From positions 186,001 through 250,000 of the forward strand of contig NZ_FNHF01000003.1 in the NCBI RefSeq assembly GCF_900103695.1: a DNA stretch of 64,000 bases, given 5' to 3'. A model generated the notes under the pieces. The model made no database searches and was not told the DNA's origin. It saw only the letters and a list, made by a program, of their open reading frames with translations. This document shows, piece by piece, positions 54,800 to 64,000 of the stretch (position 1 is the stretch's first letter; every line of letters begins with the position of its first letter). The position numbers were made by a program, and so were the translations under genes. The DNA is from Sediminibacillus halophilus (GTDB lineage: Bacteria > Bacillota > Bacilli > Bacillales > Amphibacillaceae).

Positions 54800-56821
54800 T
54801 CATGCCTTATACTTTGCAGTTTGCTCCTCCAATTCCTCTGCCAGGCGAGAAAGTTCACCGGCGTTTGCGGAAACCTCTTCCATAGCACTGGTGGACTGCT
54901 GGGCAGAAGCGGAAACCTGTTCAATGCCTGCAGCCGATTCTTCCGACACTGCTGCGATTTCTTGAATCGATTCATTCATGCTGTTGCTGTTTTCGGCAAT
55001 GTCCCGAAGGTTTGCGGAAATATCCTGGATTCTTTCCACCATATTTCGGACAGATTGATCGATATCGCCAAACGTTTCTCCAGTAGCCCCGATTTGACGT
55101 GATCCTTCTTCGACTTCCTTATACCCCGATTCCAATGAGGCTGCAACGCTGCTGGATTCATGCTGGATGTTGCCGACTATATCCGTAATATCCCCAACAG
55201 AGTTAGAGACTTGTTCGGCCAGCTTTCGCACTTCATTGGCTACAACGGCAAATCCTTTGCCGTGCTCCCCGGCACGGGCTGCTTCGATAGCGGCATTCAG
55301 TGACAACAAGTTGGTTTGTTCTGCTATATCATTGATCACATTGATCAGCTTGGAGATTTGCTGGGACTGGGCGTCCAGTCCTTGTACTTTTGATACCGCC
55401 TCCTTGACGATACCTTCGATGTTTTTCATCTGACTAACCGATTTTTCCATCATAGAGCTTCCATTCTTTGTCATATCTAGGACATCATCAGAGGTGCCAG
55501 CAATTTGCTCGCCATTTTCATGCGCTTGGTTGATTTTGGTCATGAAATCCGACATCATTTCCGATAACTCGGTAGAACTGTTGGCCTGTGTTTCAGCTCC
55601 TGAGGTTAATTCCTGCATCGTGGAAGCAATCTGCTGGCTTCCTTCCTTCACCTCATCTGCCGATCTGGTCAACTGGGAGCTTTGACCGGAAACCGCAGTG
55701 GTTGCTTCGGTTACGTTACGTATAATCGAACGAAGGCTCTCTTTCATTTCATTGACTGATTGAGAAAGTTGTCCGATTTCATTTGTGCTGTCGTGTCTTA
55801 AATCTACTGATAAATCCCCTTCTTCGACTGTTTTCATTTTTTCCCGAAGGGTCTTGATCGGGCGTGTTATCCGGCCTGCTATCAACCAGGTTAACAGAGC
55901 AGACAATAGCAGGACGACAAGAATACTGATGGCAATCGGTATGAGAATCGGCTGTGATTTTTTCGCTAATTCCGCTTTGTCCACCGTGCCGAGAATGATC
56001 CAGTTCAAGCGTTCATTCAGCGTGTACCCGGCTGTCTTCTCGGCTTCCTCCCAGGAAAAATCAACCGCTCCAGAACGCTTGTCTTGCTCACTTATTTGCT
56101 GGTAAAAGGATTCACCGGACATGTCCTCGCCGATATAGGACTCATCCGGATGGACGACAAACTTGCCGGATTGATCCATGATGGCCGCGTAGCCGGAATC
56201 GCCGATTTCCACAGTATTGATCATATCTAGTATCGCCTGCATATTGATATCAAGCGATAAAACGCCTACTGTCCCTGTTTCGGCTTCCACCGTTTTGGCG
56301 GCACTGACGACCAGCTCTCCGGTGTCGGCATCGATATATGGCTCTGTCCAGATAACCTCGCCGATATTTTCCGTTGCTTCCTGGTACCATGGCCTTGTTC
56401 TCGGATCATAATCATCCGGCAAATCCAATTCAGGGGCAGTCAACATTTCCCCTTCTTTTTCGGTACCGAGGTAAGCAGTCTGTATCGCTTCATCGGAAGA
56501 AGAAATATTCGTCAAGGTTTCCATCAAGTCACTTCGTTGTTCGTCGAAATGCGTCAATTCATTTTGTTCGACATAATGGTTGATGACTTGTTCCTGGCCC
56601 TGAAAAAAGGTTTCAAAGGATTCGTTCAGTACATTTGTCTGGCTTTCGATACTGTTGGTCAATTCATCTGTTGTCAATGATGCGCTAAAAGTATAGCTGA
56701 TATAGCCTATTGCCCCCCCGGCGGCCAATATCAAGGTGATCAGCGGAATCAGGATCTGCCGCTGTAAGCTTTTGGAGAAAAAGCCACCCTTGTTTTTTTC
56801 TCTTTTTCTGTCTGTTGTCAT
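54800..56821 (-). CDS. methyl-accepting chemotaxis protein with dCache sensor
   Basis: Start at the ATG 8 bp after a GGGGGT site (the frame is open 36 codons further upstream). The 673-aa receptor has TM1 (about residues 20-42), an extracellular double-Cache domain (about 45-290) with [11 protein letters not shown] and [20 protein letters not shown] typical of small-ligand (often amino-acid) binding, TM2 (about 300-322), HAMP, and a long signalling domain with the hairpin tip [20 protein letters not shown]. It controls flagellar direction through CheA/CheW. Monocistronic. Confidence 0.95.
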   Translation of the reverse strand: MTTDRKREKNKGGFFSKSLQRQILIPLITLILAAGGAIGYISYTFSASLTTDELTNSIESQTNVLNESFETFFQGQEQVINHYVEQNELTHFDEQRSDLMETLTNISSSDEAIQTAYLGTEKEGEMLTAPELDLPDDYDPRTRPWYQEATENIGEVIWTEPYIDADTGELVVSAAKTVEAETGTVGVLSLDINMQAILDMINTVEIGDSGYAAIMDQSGKFVVHPDESYIGEDMSGESFYQQISEQDKRSGAVDFSWEEAEKTAGYTLNERLNWIILGTVDKAELAKKSQPILIPIAISILVVLLLSALLTWLIAGRITRPIKTLREKMKTVEEGDLSVDLRHDSTNEIGQLSQSVNEMKESLRSIIRNVTEATTAVSGQSSQLTRSADEVKEGSQQIASTMQELTSGAETQANSSTELSEMMSDFMTKINQAHENGEQIAGTSDDVLDMTKNGSSMMEKSVSQMKNIEGIVKEAVSKVQGLDAQSQQISKLINVINDIAEQTNLLSLNAAIEAARAGEHGKGFAVVANEVRKLAEQVSNSVGDITDIVGNIQHESSSVAASLESGYKEVEEGSRQIGATGETFGDIDQSVRNMVERIQDISANLRDIAENSNSMNESIQEIAAVSEESAAGIEQVSASAQQSTSAMEEVSANAGELSRLAEELEEQTAKYKA

Positions 56822-56986
56822 GTGTATACCCCCATCGTAGTTAGTGTCCGCTCCGTCCCTTTCAAAAATTGGCTCCATCTCTGTGGTATAAATCAGGAGT
56901 TCTACTTTTTCTATCGTCAAAATATTCATAATTATTTATACTTATAGAAAAGAAATTTTCAATATCCTAGATAGAAGGGTTGCCTG

Positions 56987-57901
56987 ATGAAGATGAAAGA
57001 CAAGATACCGTTCCTGCTTGTCATAGGTGGAGCAATGCTTTGGGGTACGACCGGGACAGCGCAGACATTTGCGCCGGAAACGGCACACCCTGTGGCGGTG
57101 GGGGCTATCCGGCTTGCTGTAGGGGGCATTACACTTCTTCTGTTATTGTTGGTGTTTGATAGAAAGGGCAGTTCCTTGCGAGGATTTTCTTCAAAGCAGA
57201 CGCTACCTGCAGTGATTAGTATGGCTTGTTATCAACCGCTGTTTTTTTCCGCGGTGACAATGACGGGTGTGGCAGTCGGGACAGTAACGGCGATAGGAAG
57301 TGCCCCTATTTTGGCGGGAATTTTGGAAGTGGTTGTTTATCGAAAAAAACAGACTATCCGTTGGGGAATCGCTACCTTGTTGGCAGTTTCAGGATGTATA
57401 TTATTATTTGTGAACACTGGCACAGTGACAGTCCGGCCGCTCGGAGTACTGCTCGCAGTTGGTGCCGGCTTATCCTTTGCTGTCTATTCATTGACGAGTA
57501 AACAGCTAATGGAAAACCGTTCCGCACTGTCGGTAACCGCTGTTATTTTTACTGGGAGTGCGTTGCTCCTTGCTCCGCTGCTGTTTTTATTTGATATGAC
57601 ATGGATAATGCATTGGCAAGGAATGGCTGTGAGTTTGCATCTCGGAATCGCTGCAACCAGTGCGGCTTATCTTCTGTTTTCACTCGGTTTACGGGGGATA
57701 CATTCTTCCACAGCGGTCACGTTATCATTGGCAGAGCCGCTTACCGCAGCTGTATTGGGTGTGTTTTTGGTCGGGGAAACCCTAACTGCTATTTCCTGGT
57801 TCGGCATGATCGTCCTTTTGAGTGGGATGGTTGTATTAACCGTGGGGACCCAAATGGAAAAAAGCAGTGAGAAAGAAATCCTCCTGCATTCTAGTGAATG
57901 A
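56987..57901 (+). CDS. EamA/DMT-family transporter
   Basis: A 304-aa protein with ten helices in two EamA repeats (GAMLWGTTGTAQTFAPETAH in the first; AVYSLTSKQLMENRSALSVT in the second). It probably exports metabolites or amino acids. ATG with a modest upstream GATAGAAGGG site. The 3' end overlaps the convergent DUF421 gene by 11 bp with no terminator between them. Confidence 0.9.
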   Translation: MKMKDKIPFLLVIGGAMLWGTTGTAQTFAPETAHPVAVGAIRLAVGGITLLLLLLVFDRKGSSLRGFSSKQTLPAVISMACYQPLFFSAVTMTGVAVGTVTAIGSAPILAGILEVVVYRKKQTIRWGIATLLAVSGCILLFVNTGTVTVRPLGVLLAVGAGLSFAVYSLTSKQLMENRSALSVTAVIFTGSALLLAPLLFLFDMTWIMHWQGMAVSLHLGIAATSAAYLLFSLGLRGIHSSTAVTLSLAEPLTAAVLGVFLVGETLTAISWFGMIVLLSGMVVLTVGTQMEKSSEKEILLHSSE

Positions 57902-58616
57902 TTGGTTGCAATTTGCTGGTCTCTTCTTCTTTCAGCGAAATGTGCAGCTGTAATTGATGATTAATGGTGGCAAGAAAGACTGACTCCGGTCCGGGAATAT
58001 TTTGCGCTGCTAACTGATTCAGCAGCCAGTCCTGATCGACCTGGAATTTTTCCAGAACGGAATGATAAATCTTTCCTTCCATGACGACTGGATAAGCAAT
58101 ACTGGCTATTTGCCGGGAAAAGCCCATGTCTTCCCGTGTGACCGTGTTTTTTTGTGATTGTTTCAATACACTGAGGGAACCGTTTGCCTCGATGACAGCT
58201 GTCTCCACTTCCGATATATCAAAAACATTTTTTTCCCGGAGCATCTGCAGGACATTGTCGATGGAATAATGGATTTTTTTCATATTTCCTCTCAGCAGCT
58301 TCCCGTCCTGTATGACGATTGTCGGTTCAAAGGTTACCAGTTTGCCGAACTTTCGACTTGATAGCTTCCACTTGGCTACAAGGCGCTGCAGTACTGCAAT
58401 TCCCAGTATGGCGACAACGGTTGGCAGATGCTCGATACCGGGATCAGCGATATCTGCTCCGACAACCGCTCCTATCGTAAGGACGATTAAAAAGTCGAAT
58501 ACAGGCAGTTCTCCGATGGCGCGTTTTCCCATGAATAAGGTAATGATCAATAATAAAGGCAGGATAGTGGCTATTCGAAACAGGACGAGCAAGGCATCCT
58601 TGAAAAAATCGGCCAT
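57891..58616 (-). CDS. DUF421-family membrane protein (YetF/YcaP-like)
   Basis: A 241-aa protein with three N-terminal helices, then the DUF421 core KLVTFEPTIVIQDGKLLRGN and the M...LR segment, and a variable C-terminal domain. In Bacillus such proteins (YetF, YdfS, YkjA) sit in the membrane and several are linked to spore membranes or germination; the molecular role is unknown. Overlaps the convergent EamA gene. Confidence 0.9.
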   Translation of the reverse strand: MADFFKDALLVLFRIATILPLLLIITLFMGKRAIGELPVFDFLIVLTIGAVVGADIADPGIEHLPTVVAILGIAVLQRLVAKWKLSSRKFGKLVTFEPTIVIQDGKLLRGNMKKIHYSIDNVLQMLREKNVFDISEVETAVIEANGSLSVLKQSQKNTVTREDMGFSRQIASIAYPVVMEGKIYHSVLEKFQVDQDWLLNQLAAQNIPGPESVFLATINHQLQLHISLKEEETSKLQPIIH

Positions 58617-58770
58617 GAATCGTTCACACCTTTTCGGTAAAATTAAGTTACACTCTTACTTAAATTGGCTTGCTTATTCATTCTTTATACAGAAGCAGGA
58701 TAGAATTGGCTTTATCTATCAAGCCAGATATTGCAAAATAGAAAGATAATCAGAAGCAGGAGGGGATAGC

Positions 58771-60261
58771 ATGGATACATATAATCAATATGATGCAGTC
58801 GGGTTGGCTGAATTGGTAAAACAAAAGCAAGTGAAGCCGCAGGAACTTCTGGAGGCTGCCTTTCAACGGTTGGAGGAAGTGAATCCTGCATTAAACGCCG
58901 TGATTCGCTCTCGTAAAGACAAGGTCTTCAAAGAAGCGGAACAGGTTGATATTGACTCTCAGTGCTTTGCCGGAGTGCCGATGGCATTGAAAGATATTTC
59001 CCAGGCAATGGAGGGAGAACCTTTGACGGCCGGCTCTCGTTTATTGCGTAACAACATTGCAAAAAGGGACTCCAATTTAGTGGCGCGCCTTCGCAATGCT
59101 GGTTTTTTATTTGTTGGACAAACCAACACACCCGAATTTGGACTGAAAAATATATCTGAGCCAGAAATATATGGAGCGACAAAGAATCCGTGGAAAGTGA
59201 ACCATTCATCGGGCGGATCAAGCGGTGGTTCGGCAGCCGCTGTTGCATCCGGTATCGTACCCGTTGCTGGTGCGAGTGATGGCGGGGGATCCATTCGAAT
59301 TCCGGCCTCCTTTACCGGGTTATTCGGATTAAAACCGACAAGAGGAAGAACGCCGGTCGGCCCGGGGAATGGGCGGCAGTGGCAAGGAGCTTCAATCGAC
59401 TTTGCGTTGTCCCGTTCCGTTCGGGACAGTGCTGCGCTGCTTGATTTGCTCCAGACCTTTCAACAGGAAGCTGCATTCCATATCCCGCTATATGAAGGCA
59501 GTTACTTAAAGGATATGCAAAAACCTTTAAGGAAGAAATACCGGATTGCTTATACGACGGCTTCGCCGGTAGGAACTCCTGTAAGTAAAGAGGCTGAGAC
59601 TGCTGTACATAAAGTGGTGAGCTGGCTGGAGGAACAAGGTCATGAGGTAGAAGAGATGGAAGCTCCCATAGACGGTATCAGGCTGATGGAAAACTACTAT
59701 ATCATGAACAGTGGAGAAATTTCTGCGATGATGGCTAGTATGGAGAGAGCGTTGGACAGCCCGGTGACATTTGATGACATGGAGATTGTCTCCTGGGTCT
59801 TATACCGGGCGGGTCAGAACGTGACGGCAGCTGAATATTCCCGCAGTCTGGCTGAATGGGACGCTGCCGCAGCGGCTATGGCTGATTTTCATAAACGATA
59901 CGATTTCTATATCACTCCGGCCAATGCTCATCCGGCACCGGAGAATGGGGAACTTACTCATACTGTGGAAGAAATCGAGCAATTGCTGATGGTGGACAGT
60001 GTCAGCAAACGAAGGCAGCAGGAGATGGTTTATGAAATGTTTGAACCGAGTTTGACATATACACCACATACGCAGCTGGCCAATTTGACCGGGCAGCCGG
60101 CGATGACAGTGCCTGTGCACTTGTCTGACAGCGGCCTGCCGATGGGAGTCCAGTTCATTGCTCCAAAAGGATGGGAAGTTCTATTACTGCAGTTAGCCGG
60201 TCAACTGGAGAAAACGGATTTTTGGCTGGATACCGAAGCAGCTGCAATCAACCGAAAATGA
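58771..60261 (+). CDS. amidase-signature enzyme
   Basis: A 496-aa amidase-signature protein; ATG after AGGAGGGG. The Ser-cisSer-Lys triad lies in VPMALKDIS (Lys), HSSGGSSGGSAAAVASG (cis-Ser) and ASDGGGSIRIPASFTGLFGL (nucleophile Ser). It hydrolyses amides or linear oligomers; the layout resembles 6-aminohexanoate-cyclic-dimer hydrolase/enantiomer-selective amidases more than GatA, and no gatB/gatC is adjacent. Substrate unknown. Confidence 0.92.
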   Translation: MDTYNQYDAVGLAELVKQKQVKPQELLEAAFQRLEEVNPALNAVIRSRKDKVFKEAEQVDIDSQCFAGVPMALKDISQAMEGEPLTAGSRLLRNNIAKRDSNLVARLRNAGFLFVGQTNTPEFGLKNISEPEIYGATKNPWKVNHSSGGSSGGSAAAVASGIVPVAGASDGGGSIRIPASFTGLFGLKPTRGRTPVGPGNGRQWQGASIDFALSRSVRDSAALLDLLQTFQQEAAFHIPLYEGSYLKDMQKPLRKKYRIAYTTASPVGTPVSKEAETAVHKVVSWLEEQGHEVEEMEAPIDGIRLMENYYIMNSGEISAMMASMERALDSPVTFDDMEIVSWVLYRAGQNVTAAEYSRSLAEWDAAAAAMADFHKRYDFYITPANAHPAPENGELTHTVEEIEQLLMVDSVSKRRQQEMVYEMFEPSLTYTPHTQLANLTGQPAMTVPVHLSDSGLPMGVQFIAPKGWEVLLLQLAGQLEKTDFWLDTEAAAINRK

Positions 60262-60322
60262 TATTTTTGTTTAGGATCCACGGAAAAAAGGAAAATTACC
60301 AACAACAAAGGAGGATCCGTGT

Positions 60323-60418
60323 ATGGGAAAATGGATTAAAAGGTTGATTAAGTGGGGACCGATGGTTTACCCACTCATTCGAAAGTTCAGGAACAACCGC
60401 CGCAATGCCGGCCGATAG
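60323..60418 (+). CDS. 31-aa cationic peptide gene
   Basis: ATG 7 bp after a perfect AAAGGAGG, encoding MGKWIKRLIKWGPMVYPLIR then KFRNNRRNAGR, and followed 50 bp later by a strong terminator. The peptide is strongly basic and amphipathic with two Trp and a Gly-Pro hinge. It may be a membrane-associated small protein or an antimicrobial/regulatory peptide. It is 61 bp behind the amidase gene and may share its transcript. Confidence 0.7.
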   Translation: MGKWIKRLIKWGPMVYPLIRKFRNNRRNAGR

Positions 60419-60467
60419 TAGTGGGAGACAATCTGAAGAGACTGGGACAAAAGCATCGTGACCAAAA

Positions 60468-60497
60468 CAAAAACCGAACGATTCGTTCGGTTTTTTT
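60468..60497 (+). terminator. strong terminator after the 31-aa gene
   Basis: AAAACCGAACG and CGTTCGGTTTT pair perfectly around ATT, followed by a T run. Confidence 0.93.
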
Positions 60498-60541
60498 GAT
60501 TGGAAAAAAGGATACCGTTCTACCCTTCTCTTATGAACAGT

Positions 60542-60688
60542 AACTATCCACTTCAGCAAGGCACTTCGCTTTCCGCGGGCACGGCTTCAGCTAACTTGGC
60601 AAAGAATGCTGCTTTCCCAAGTGGATCTTCAGCTCGCGATCATCCGGCTGGAGTCTGCGTATCTTGCCTCCTTTGAATGGAGATAGTT
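60542..60688. repeat. structured intergenic repeat-like element bounded by AACTATC/GATAGTT
   Basis: AACTATCCACTTCA at the left end faces TGAATGGAGATAGTT at the right end. Inside, CACTTCGCTTTCCGCGGGCA, GGCTTCAGCTAACTTGG/CCAAGTGGATC and CTTCAGCTCGCG...GGCTGGAGTCTGCG give nested hairpins. The CTTTCCGCGGGC / GCTGGAGTCTGCG wording is familiar from multi-copy intergenic elements of Bacillaceae; copy number here cannot be seen from one window. Confidence 0.5.
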
Positions 60689-61076
60689 TCTCATCTGGCG
60701 TGATTTCGTGTTGTCGATAGCCGTTACGGGGAGAAAGTTAAGCCGCATGGAAACCAGTTCGCACCATCCAATTTCAGAAGAATAAAGGAGCACCCCATGC
60801 TATTTCTCGTCTTCGTAACTATTTAGATACCTATCAGCCAATAGAAAAATACAGTTCACTTCATCTTGTCTTTATTATGTGGAAATCAGACCACGCGAAT
60901 GGAAGATACGAAGCACGCATCAGACAAAAGAGTTACCATGCTTTTGTCCCGACCTCTTTGTCTGGCGATGTTTTTCCGCAGCTGTTTCGCTAGAAATAAA
61001 TATGAAAAGTCGACCGGAAAAACTACTTATTGGAAATGGATGTTCACTAGTAGGTGCGGCACTTATTAACTGTTCA
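60689..61076. other. intergenic stretch, nothing recognised
   Basis: No ORF with a ribosome site on either strand and no clear repeat. It contains the region downstream of the HesB-like gene; no good terminator for that gene was found here. Confidence 0.5.
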
Positions 61077-61388
61077 CTAATCATTTGAATTGGCGTTCTC
61101 TGTTGGTTCAAACGAAAACTCGACTTCCTCGTGTTTCCGTTTATATTTAATATGGAGATTATATCCTTCAAAATACCAGGCATCCGACTCTTCCACAAAG
61201 AAAGTAATGCCTAATGATTCGGTGTGAAAAACGGGATCCTTTGGCTGCTCGATTGCCAGGGCAAGAGAAAATCCCCTGTGCAAGCCGCCATGGCCGCCGT
61301 ATCTCGCATAAAATCGAACGGCATCTCCATCCGATAAATCCAGTTCCTTTATGTACCATTTTGCTGCAGGTTGAGTTATGGAAATCAT
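61077..61388 (-). CDS. HesB/YneR-like protein without cysteines
   Basis: A 103-aa protein of the HesB/IscA-like fold; ATG after AAGGAGG. MISITQPAAKWYIKELDLSD, then RFYARYGGHGGLHRGFSLAL and FFVEESDAWYFEGYNL align with the B. subtilis YneR type. The three Cys that bind iron-sulfur clusters in A-type carriers are absent (no Cys at all), so it should not be called an Fe-S carrier. Role unknown. Confidence 0.85.
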   Translation of the reverse strand: MISITQPAAKWYIKELDLSDGDAVRFYARYGGHGGLHRGFSLALAIEQPKDPVFHTESLGITFFVEESDAWYFEGYNLHIKYKRKHEEVEFSFEPTENANSND

Positions 61389-61472
61389 GTTTGTTCCTCC
61401 TTGTCCCTTTTACTATATCAAAAAAACCCCTCTCTTCACTATTTCCGCAACAGAGCGACAAAAAATAGACAC

Positions 61473-61502
61473 AAAAAAGCCGGCGATAGAGCCGGCTTTT
61501 CT
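61473..61502 (-). terminator. terminator of the InhA gene
   Basis: AAAAGCCGGC and GCCGGCTTTT pair perfectly around a 6-nt loop; on the minus strand a TTTTTTG tail follows. It lies 7 bp after the protease stop. Confidence 0.95.
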
Positions 61503-61508
61503 CGTTGA

Positions 61509-63866
61509 TTACTTATAGATCAATACGTTTCCTACAGTTCCATCCGTACTTTCTCCAATAATACGGAACTTCAATCCCTCTGTAGGAACATTACGTCCTG
61601 CATCTGGCAATCCTGGATTGCTGTAATCGGCACTGTCATCGAACAGTGGACGACGTTTCGTATGGTTATCTGTCAATGTTACACCGAGTGTCTCGGTATA
61701 ATCAAGGAACATTTTACTGGACTTGTGCAGGCTGAATGCGGCGTCGTTCAGCTGATAGCGGGTATCCGCCACCGAACCGTCACTCCAGTAGTTTGTATGC
61801 TGGTCGGCATCAACTACGCCCAGGAATCCTTCACCAGGGTGTACGCCAGTCCAGTTTTCACTATAGGAGTTATCGACATACCAGACCATGAGCCCTTCGT
61901 CAAAACTCATCAGGCTTGCACCTCTGCGAATGTGAGCCAGTCCTTCATCCACGCCATTATGGGTTCTCCACTCAAGCAGGTAATAATTTTCTGAATAGAA
62001 CTTTCCTTCATCCTTTACAAATCCATCCAGTGTAAACGGAGAGTCACCCTCCGCATCGTCTTCTACCACTGCAGTTCCGTCTGCAGCGACCGTGATGTCA
62101 TCCACATAGAAGCCAGGCAGCGCCACAGCGACGTCTGTCCAGTAATTTAATTCTACTTCCACCTCTTGGCCGGCATAGCTGGACAAGTCGAAGCTGGCAT
62201 CAACCCATCCATCGGAATTGCCCGTAATCCCGTATCCAGGATTCTGCCCATTTGGATCCTCTGTGGTAGTGATGTTTCCTTCGATTGATTCACCGTTTAC
62301 TTTTACGGAAGCATAATCCCAATCTGATTCAATGTTATACCAGGTTTTAAAGTTTAATTCTGCACTGGATGCTCCGGTTAAGTCGACACTCAACGTCATG
62401 GAGTTATCCAGATTGTTGCCGCTGCCGCTAAAGTACTCGTATTGACCGCTGGCAGGCTTGTTTACTTCAGTTGCTTTATCCGGAAGGTCAATTCTAACGG
62501 CATCGTTGTTTGTCCCTTTTGTGACCCCTTCATCGAGCAGGATGCTCGTACCATCACTGGTAATTTCATCCGCGTTCAAGGTCGTTCCGCTTAGCCAGTT
62601 GCCACCATGCTCTGCCTGTAAGTATTCTTTTGCATATGGACTGAAACCACTAGGTTCTGTGCCTGGTACGTCTCCTGCCCAGCTGCCGCTTGACATGATC
62701 GACCAGTAAGAAACTGGCTCACCCGCTCCAGTGTATTGGGTATCATATTCATCCGGCAGGCCAAGGTCATGGCCGTATTCATGTGCGAATACGCCGGCAG
62801 CTCCATCTTCTGGCTCGATGGTATAGTCATAGGCTGCCAACTGTCCACCAAAACGAGGGCTGTCTGAGCTTGCACCAGGAACAGCGACCAGGTTGCCAAG
62901 ATTCCAGCGGTGCGACCAGATTGCATCTGCTCCCAGGTTGCCTCCGCCAGCTTCTTCACCAACACCCGCGTGGATGACCATCAAATGGTCGATAATTCCA
63001 TCCGGCTCATGGTAGACGCCGTCACCGTCATAGTCATCGCGGTCCCATTGGTCGTATTCTGACAAATTGACGTTCGGGTCTTGCGCAGCCTTGCTCAATG
63101 CTTCATAGACTAATTCACGTGGACGGGCATCGCTGCCATCTGGTGTAGGGTAATTTCCGCCATAGTAAGCCGCCTCATGATCGGCTGTGTACCAGCCGGC
63201 TACCGTTCCGTCCACTGTATAACTTCCACCGGACTGCTGCTCATAGTATTGTTTCATAGAGACAAGATTCTCTCCATTTGGTCCTTCATAGCCATTTTCT
63301 CCAAAAATCATGTCTTGAAAGTGATCATGGGTATAATTTTCATAGAACATATCGGTTTCATCTTCCGTGATCGAACTTTTTTCATAATCTGGGAAGTCGA
63401 TGGCAAGAACCAACACTTTGTCTTCCCGCACAGAGCCGTCATACGATTCTTCCTCGACACTGCCGACTTTATTTTTCTTGGCTATGCCAAGCTTGTTTCC
63501 TTTCCCATTAGTCAACGAATTATTGCTTTTGTTATCATTTAAGACATCTTTTTTGTTTACTTCTGAGTCAGGCGTTTCCTCTTTAGGAGCACCTTTTGCT
63601 TTTGCCTTCAAAAAACGGTTTAATGCTTCTTGAGCCTCCTCCGCTGTGGCATCCGCAGCAATTTTCCCCTCTTCTTTCAACATCTCGATCAGCTTCTCAT
63701 CATTGGCGATTCCCAGATCAACCGGTGAACCGACTTGAGCCGTAGGAACCTTAGGACTTAACGATTCTGCTTGTGCTTTTTGAACCGGTGATAGAGCACC
63801 TACAGTCAAGGTACTCAACCCTAAAGCCATCGCCATAGCAGTTGAAGCAATTTTTCGTTTGTTCAA
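61509..63866 (-). CDS. inhA: immune inhibitor A-type M6 metalloprotease
   Basis: Start chosen at the TTG after GAGGGGGAG; the TTG at 63884 is six codons earlier. The 785-aa secreted protein has a signal peptide (about 1-33, ending KAQA), a propeptide with Lys/Asn-rich linker (about 35-140), the M6 catalytic domain with zinc motif HEYGHDLGLPDEYD and the Met-turn SIMSSGSW, and a C-terminal part with MAM/jelly-roll-like segments (DNSMTLSVDLTGASSAELNF). InhA proteases degrade antimicrobial peptides and matrix proteins. Monocistronic; the promoter lies in the last 130 bp of the window. Confidence 0.95.
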   Translation of the reverse strand: MNKRKIASTAMAMALGLSTLTVGALSPVQKAQAESLSPKVPTAQVGSPVDLGIANDEKLIEMLKEEGKIAADATAEEAQEALNRFLKAKAKGAPKEETPDSEVNKKDVLNDNKSNNSLTNGKGNKLGIAKKNKVGSVEEESYDGSVREDKVLVLAIDFPDYEKSSITEDETDMFYENYTHDHFQDMIFGENGYEGPNGENLVSMKQYYEQQSGGSYTVDGTVAGWYTADHEAAYYGGNYPTPDGSDARPRELVYEALSKAAQDPNVNLSEYDQWDRDDYDGDGVYHEPDGIIDHLMVIHAGVGEEAGGGNLGADAIWSHRWNLGNLVAVPGASSDSPRFGGQLAAYDYTIEPEDGAAGVFAHEYGHDLGLPDEYDTQYTGAGEPVSYWSIMSSGSWAGDVPGTEPSGFSPYAKEYLQAEHGGNWLSGTTLNADEITSDGTSILLDEGVTKGTNNDAVRIDLPDKATEVNKPASGQYEYFSGSGNNLDNSMTLSVDLTGASSAELNFKTWYNIESDWDYASVKVNGESIEGNITTTEDPNGQNPGYGITGNSDGWVDASFDLSSYAGQEVEVELNYWTDVAVALPGFYVDDITVAADGTAVVEDDAEGDSPFTLDGFVKDEGKFYSENYYLLEWRTHNGVDEGLAHIRRGASLMSFDEGLMVWYVDNSYSENWTGVHPGEGFLGVVDADQHTNYWSDGSVADTRYQLNDAAFSLHKSSKMFLDYTETLGVTLTDNHTKRRPLFDDSADYSNPGLPDAGRNVPTEGLKFRIIGESTDGTVGNVLIYK

Positions 63867-64000
63867 AAAAACTCCCCCTCGCAATTTTCTGAATATTTAC
63901 AATCTATAAAATACCATAAAATCCTAGTAGATTACTATAAATAACACGTAAGTTTCTATAAAATGGTAATATTTACCCGGGTTTGTGTGGTCTGGGTGGG

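Overview
The window looks like chromosomal DNA of a Bacillaceae member. The evidence is low-to-moderate GC, strong AGGAGG-type ribosome binding sites, frequent TTG/GTG starts, a class III fructose bisphosphatase, a Rex-box ldh-lctP operon, a ManR/ManP pair, a Bce-type antibiotic-sensing module, an InhA metalloprotease, and TasA-like and SinI-like biofilm proteins. The species cannot be fixed from the sequence alone; a halotolerant Oceanobacillus/Virgibacillus-like genus is a guess. No rRNA, tRNA, prophage, complete insertion sequence or CRISPR array was seen.

Layout. 0-1.6 kb: end of an LPXTG surface protein with CnaB/SpaA repeats, and its sortase. 1.7-5.7 kb: a ThDP-dependent enzyme with a carboxymuconolactone-decarboxylase-like protein, a convergent AraC regulator and a frameshifted membrane gene. 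6-12.5 kb: an S41 peptidase, fbp, an aldo/keto reductase and mqo. 12.9-17 kb: a diguanylate cyclase, an unknown gene broken by a 5-bp tandem repeat, and an SDR. 17.3-20 kb: ldh-lctP under two Rex-like operators. 20.2-25.2 kb: a truncated amino-acid permease, then a Bce-type ABC transporter with its two-component system. 25.2-31.7 kb: a TasA/camelysin-like gene preceded by SinR-type boxes, an 82-bp tandem repeat array, cstA, a MerR remnant, a pseudo-hydrolase/SARP-like fusion regulator, and a c-di-GMP riboswitch in front of a SinI-like antirepressor. 32-37 kb: an hxlR/MFS/aldo-keto reductase locus, nitronate monooxygenase and a dicarboxylate symporter. 37.3-45 kb: mntABCD-like metal ABC genes, rlmN, two small ORFs and katE. 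45-48.6 kb: a DMT exporter followed by an AT-rich accessory stretch with decayed genes and an unknown secreted/cytosolic pair. 48.6-54 kb: a half-length 3-dehydroquinate synthase II-like gene, manR and manP. 54-64 kb: small membrane proteins, a chemoreceptor, an EamA exporter, a DUF421 protein, an amidase, a 31-aa cationic peptide gene, a structured repeat, a HesB-like protein and InhA.

How parts may work together. The most interesting inference is a c-di-GMP-to-matrix circuit whose parts all occur within about 19 kb. A GGDEF protein (12.9 kb) could make c-di-GMP. A class I (GEMM) aptamer at 30.95 kb sits before a SinI-like antirepressor, with a hairpin that can bury its Shine-Dalgarno. SinR-like GTTCTTT boxes precede the TasA-like matrix gene. 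SinR itself is not in the window. Other local circuits are the Rex control of fermentation genes, ManR control of ManP with a cre box, and a Bce detoxification module in which a terminator palindrome may double as the response-regulator site.
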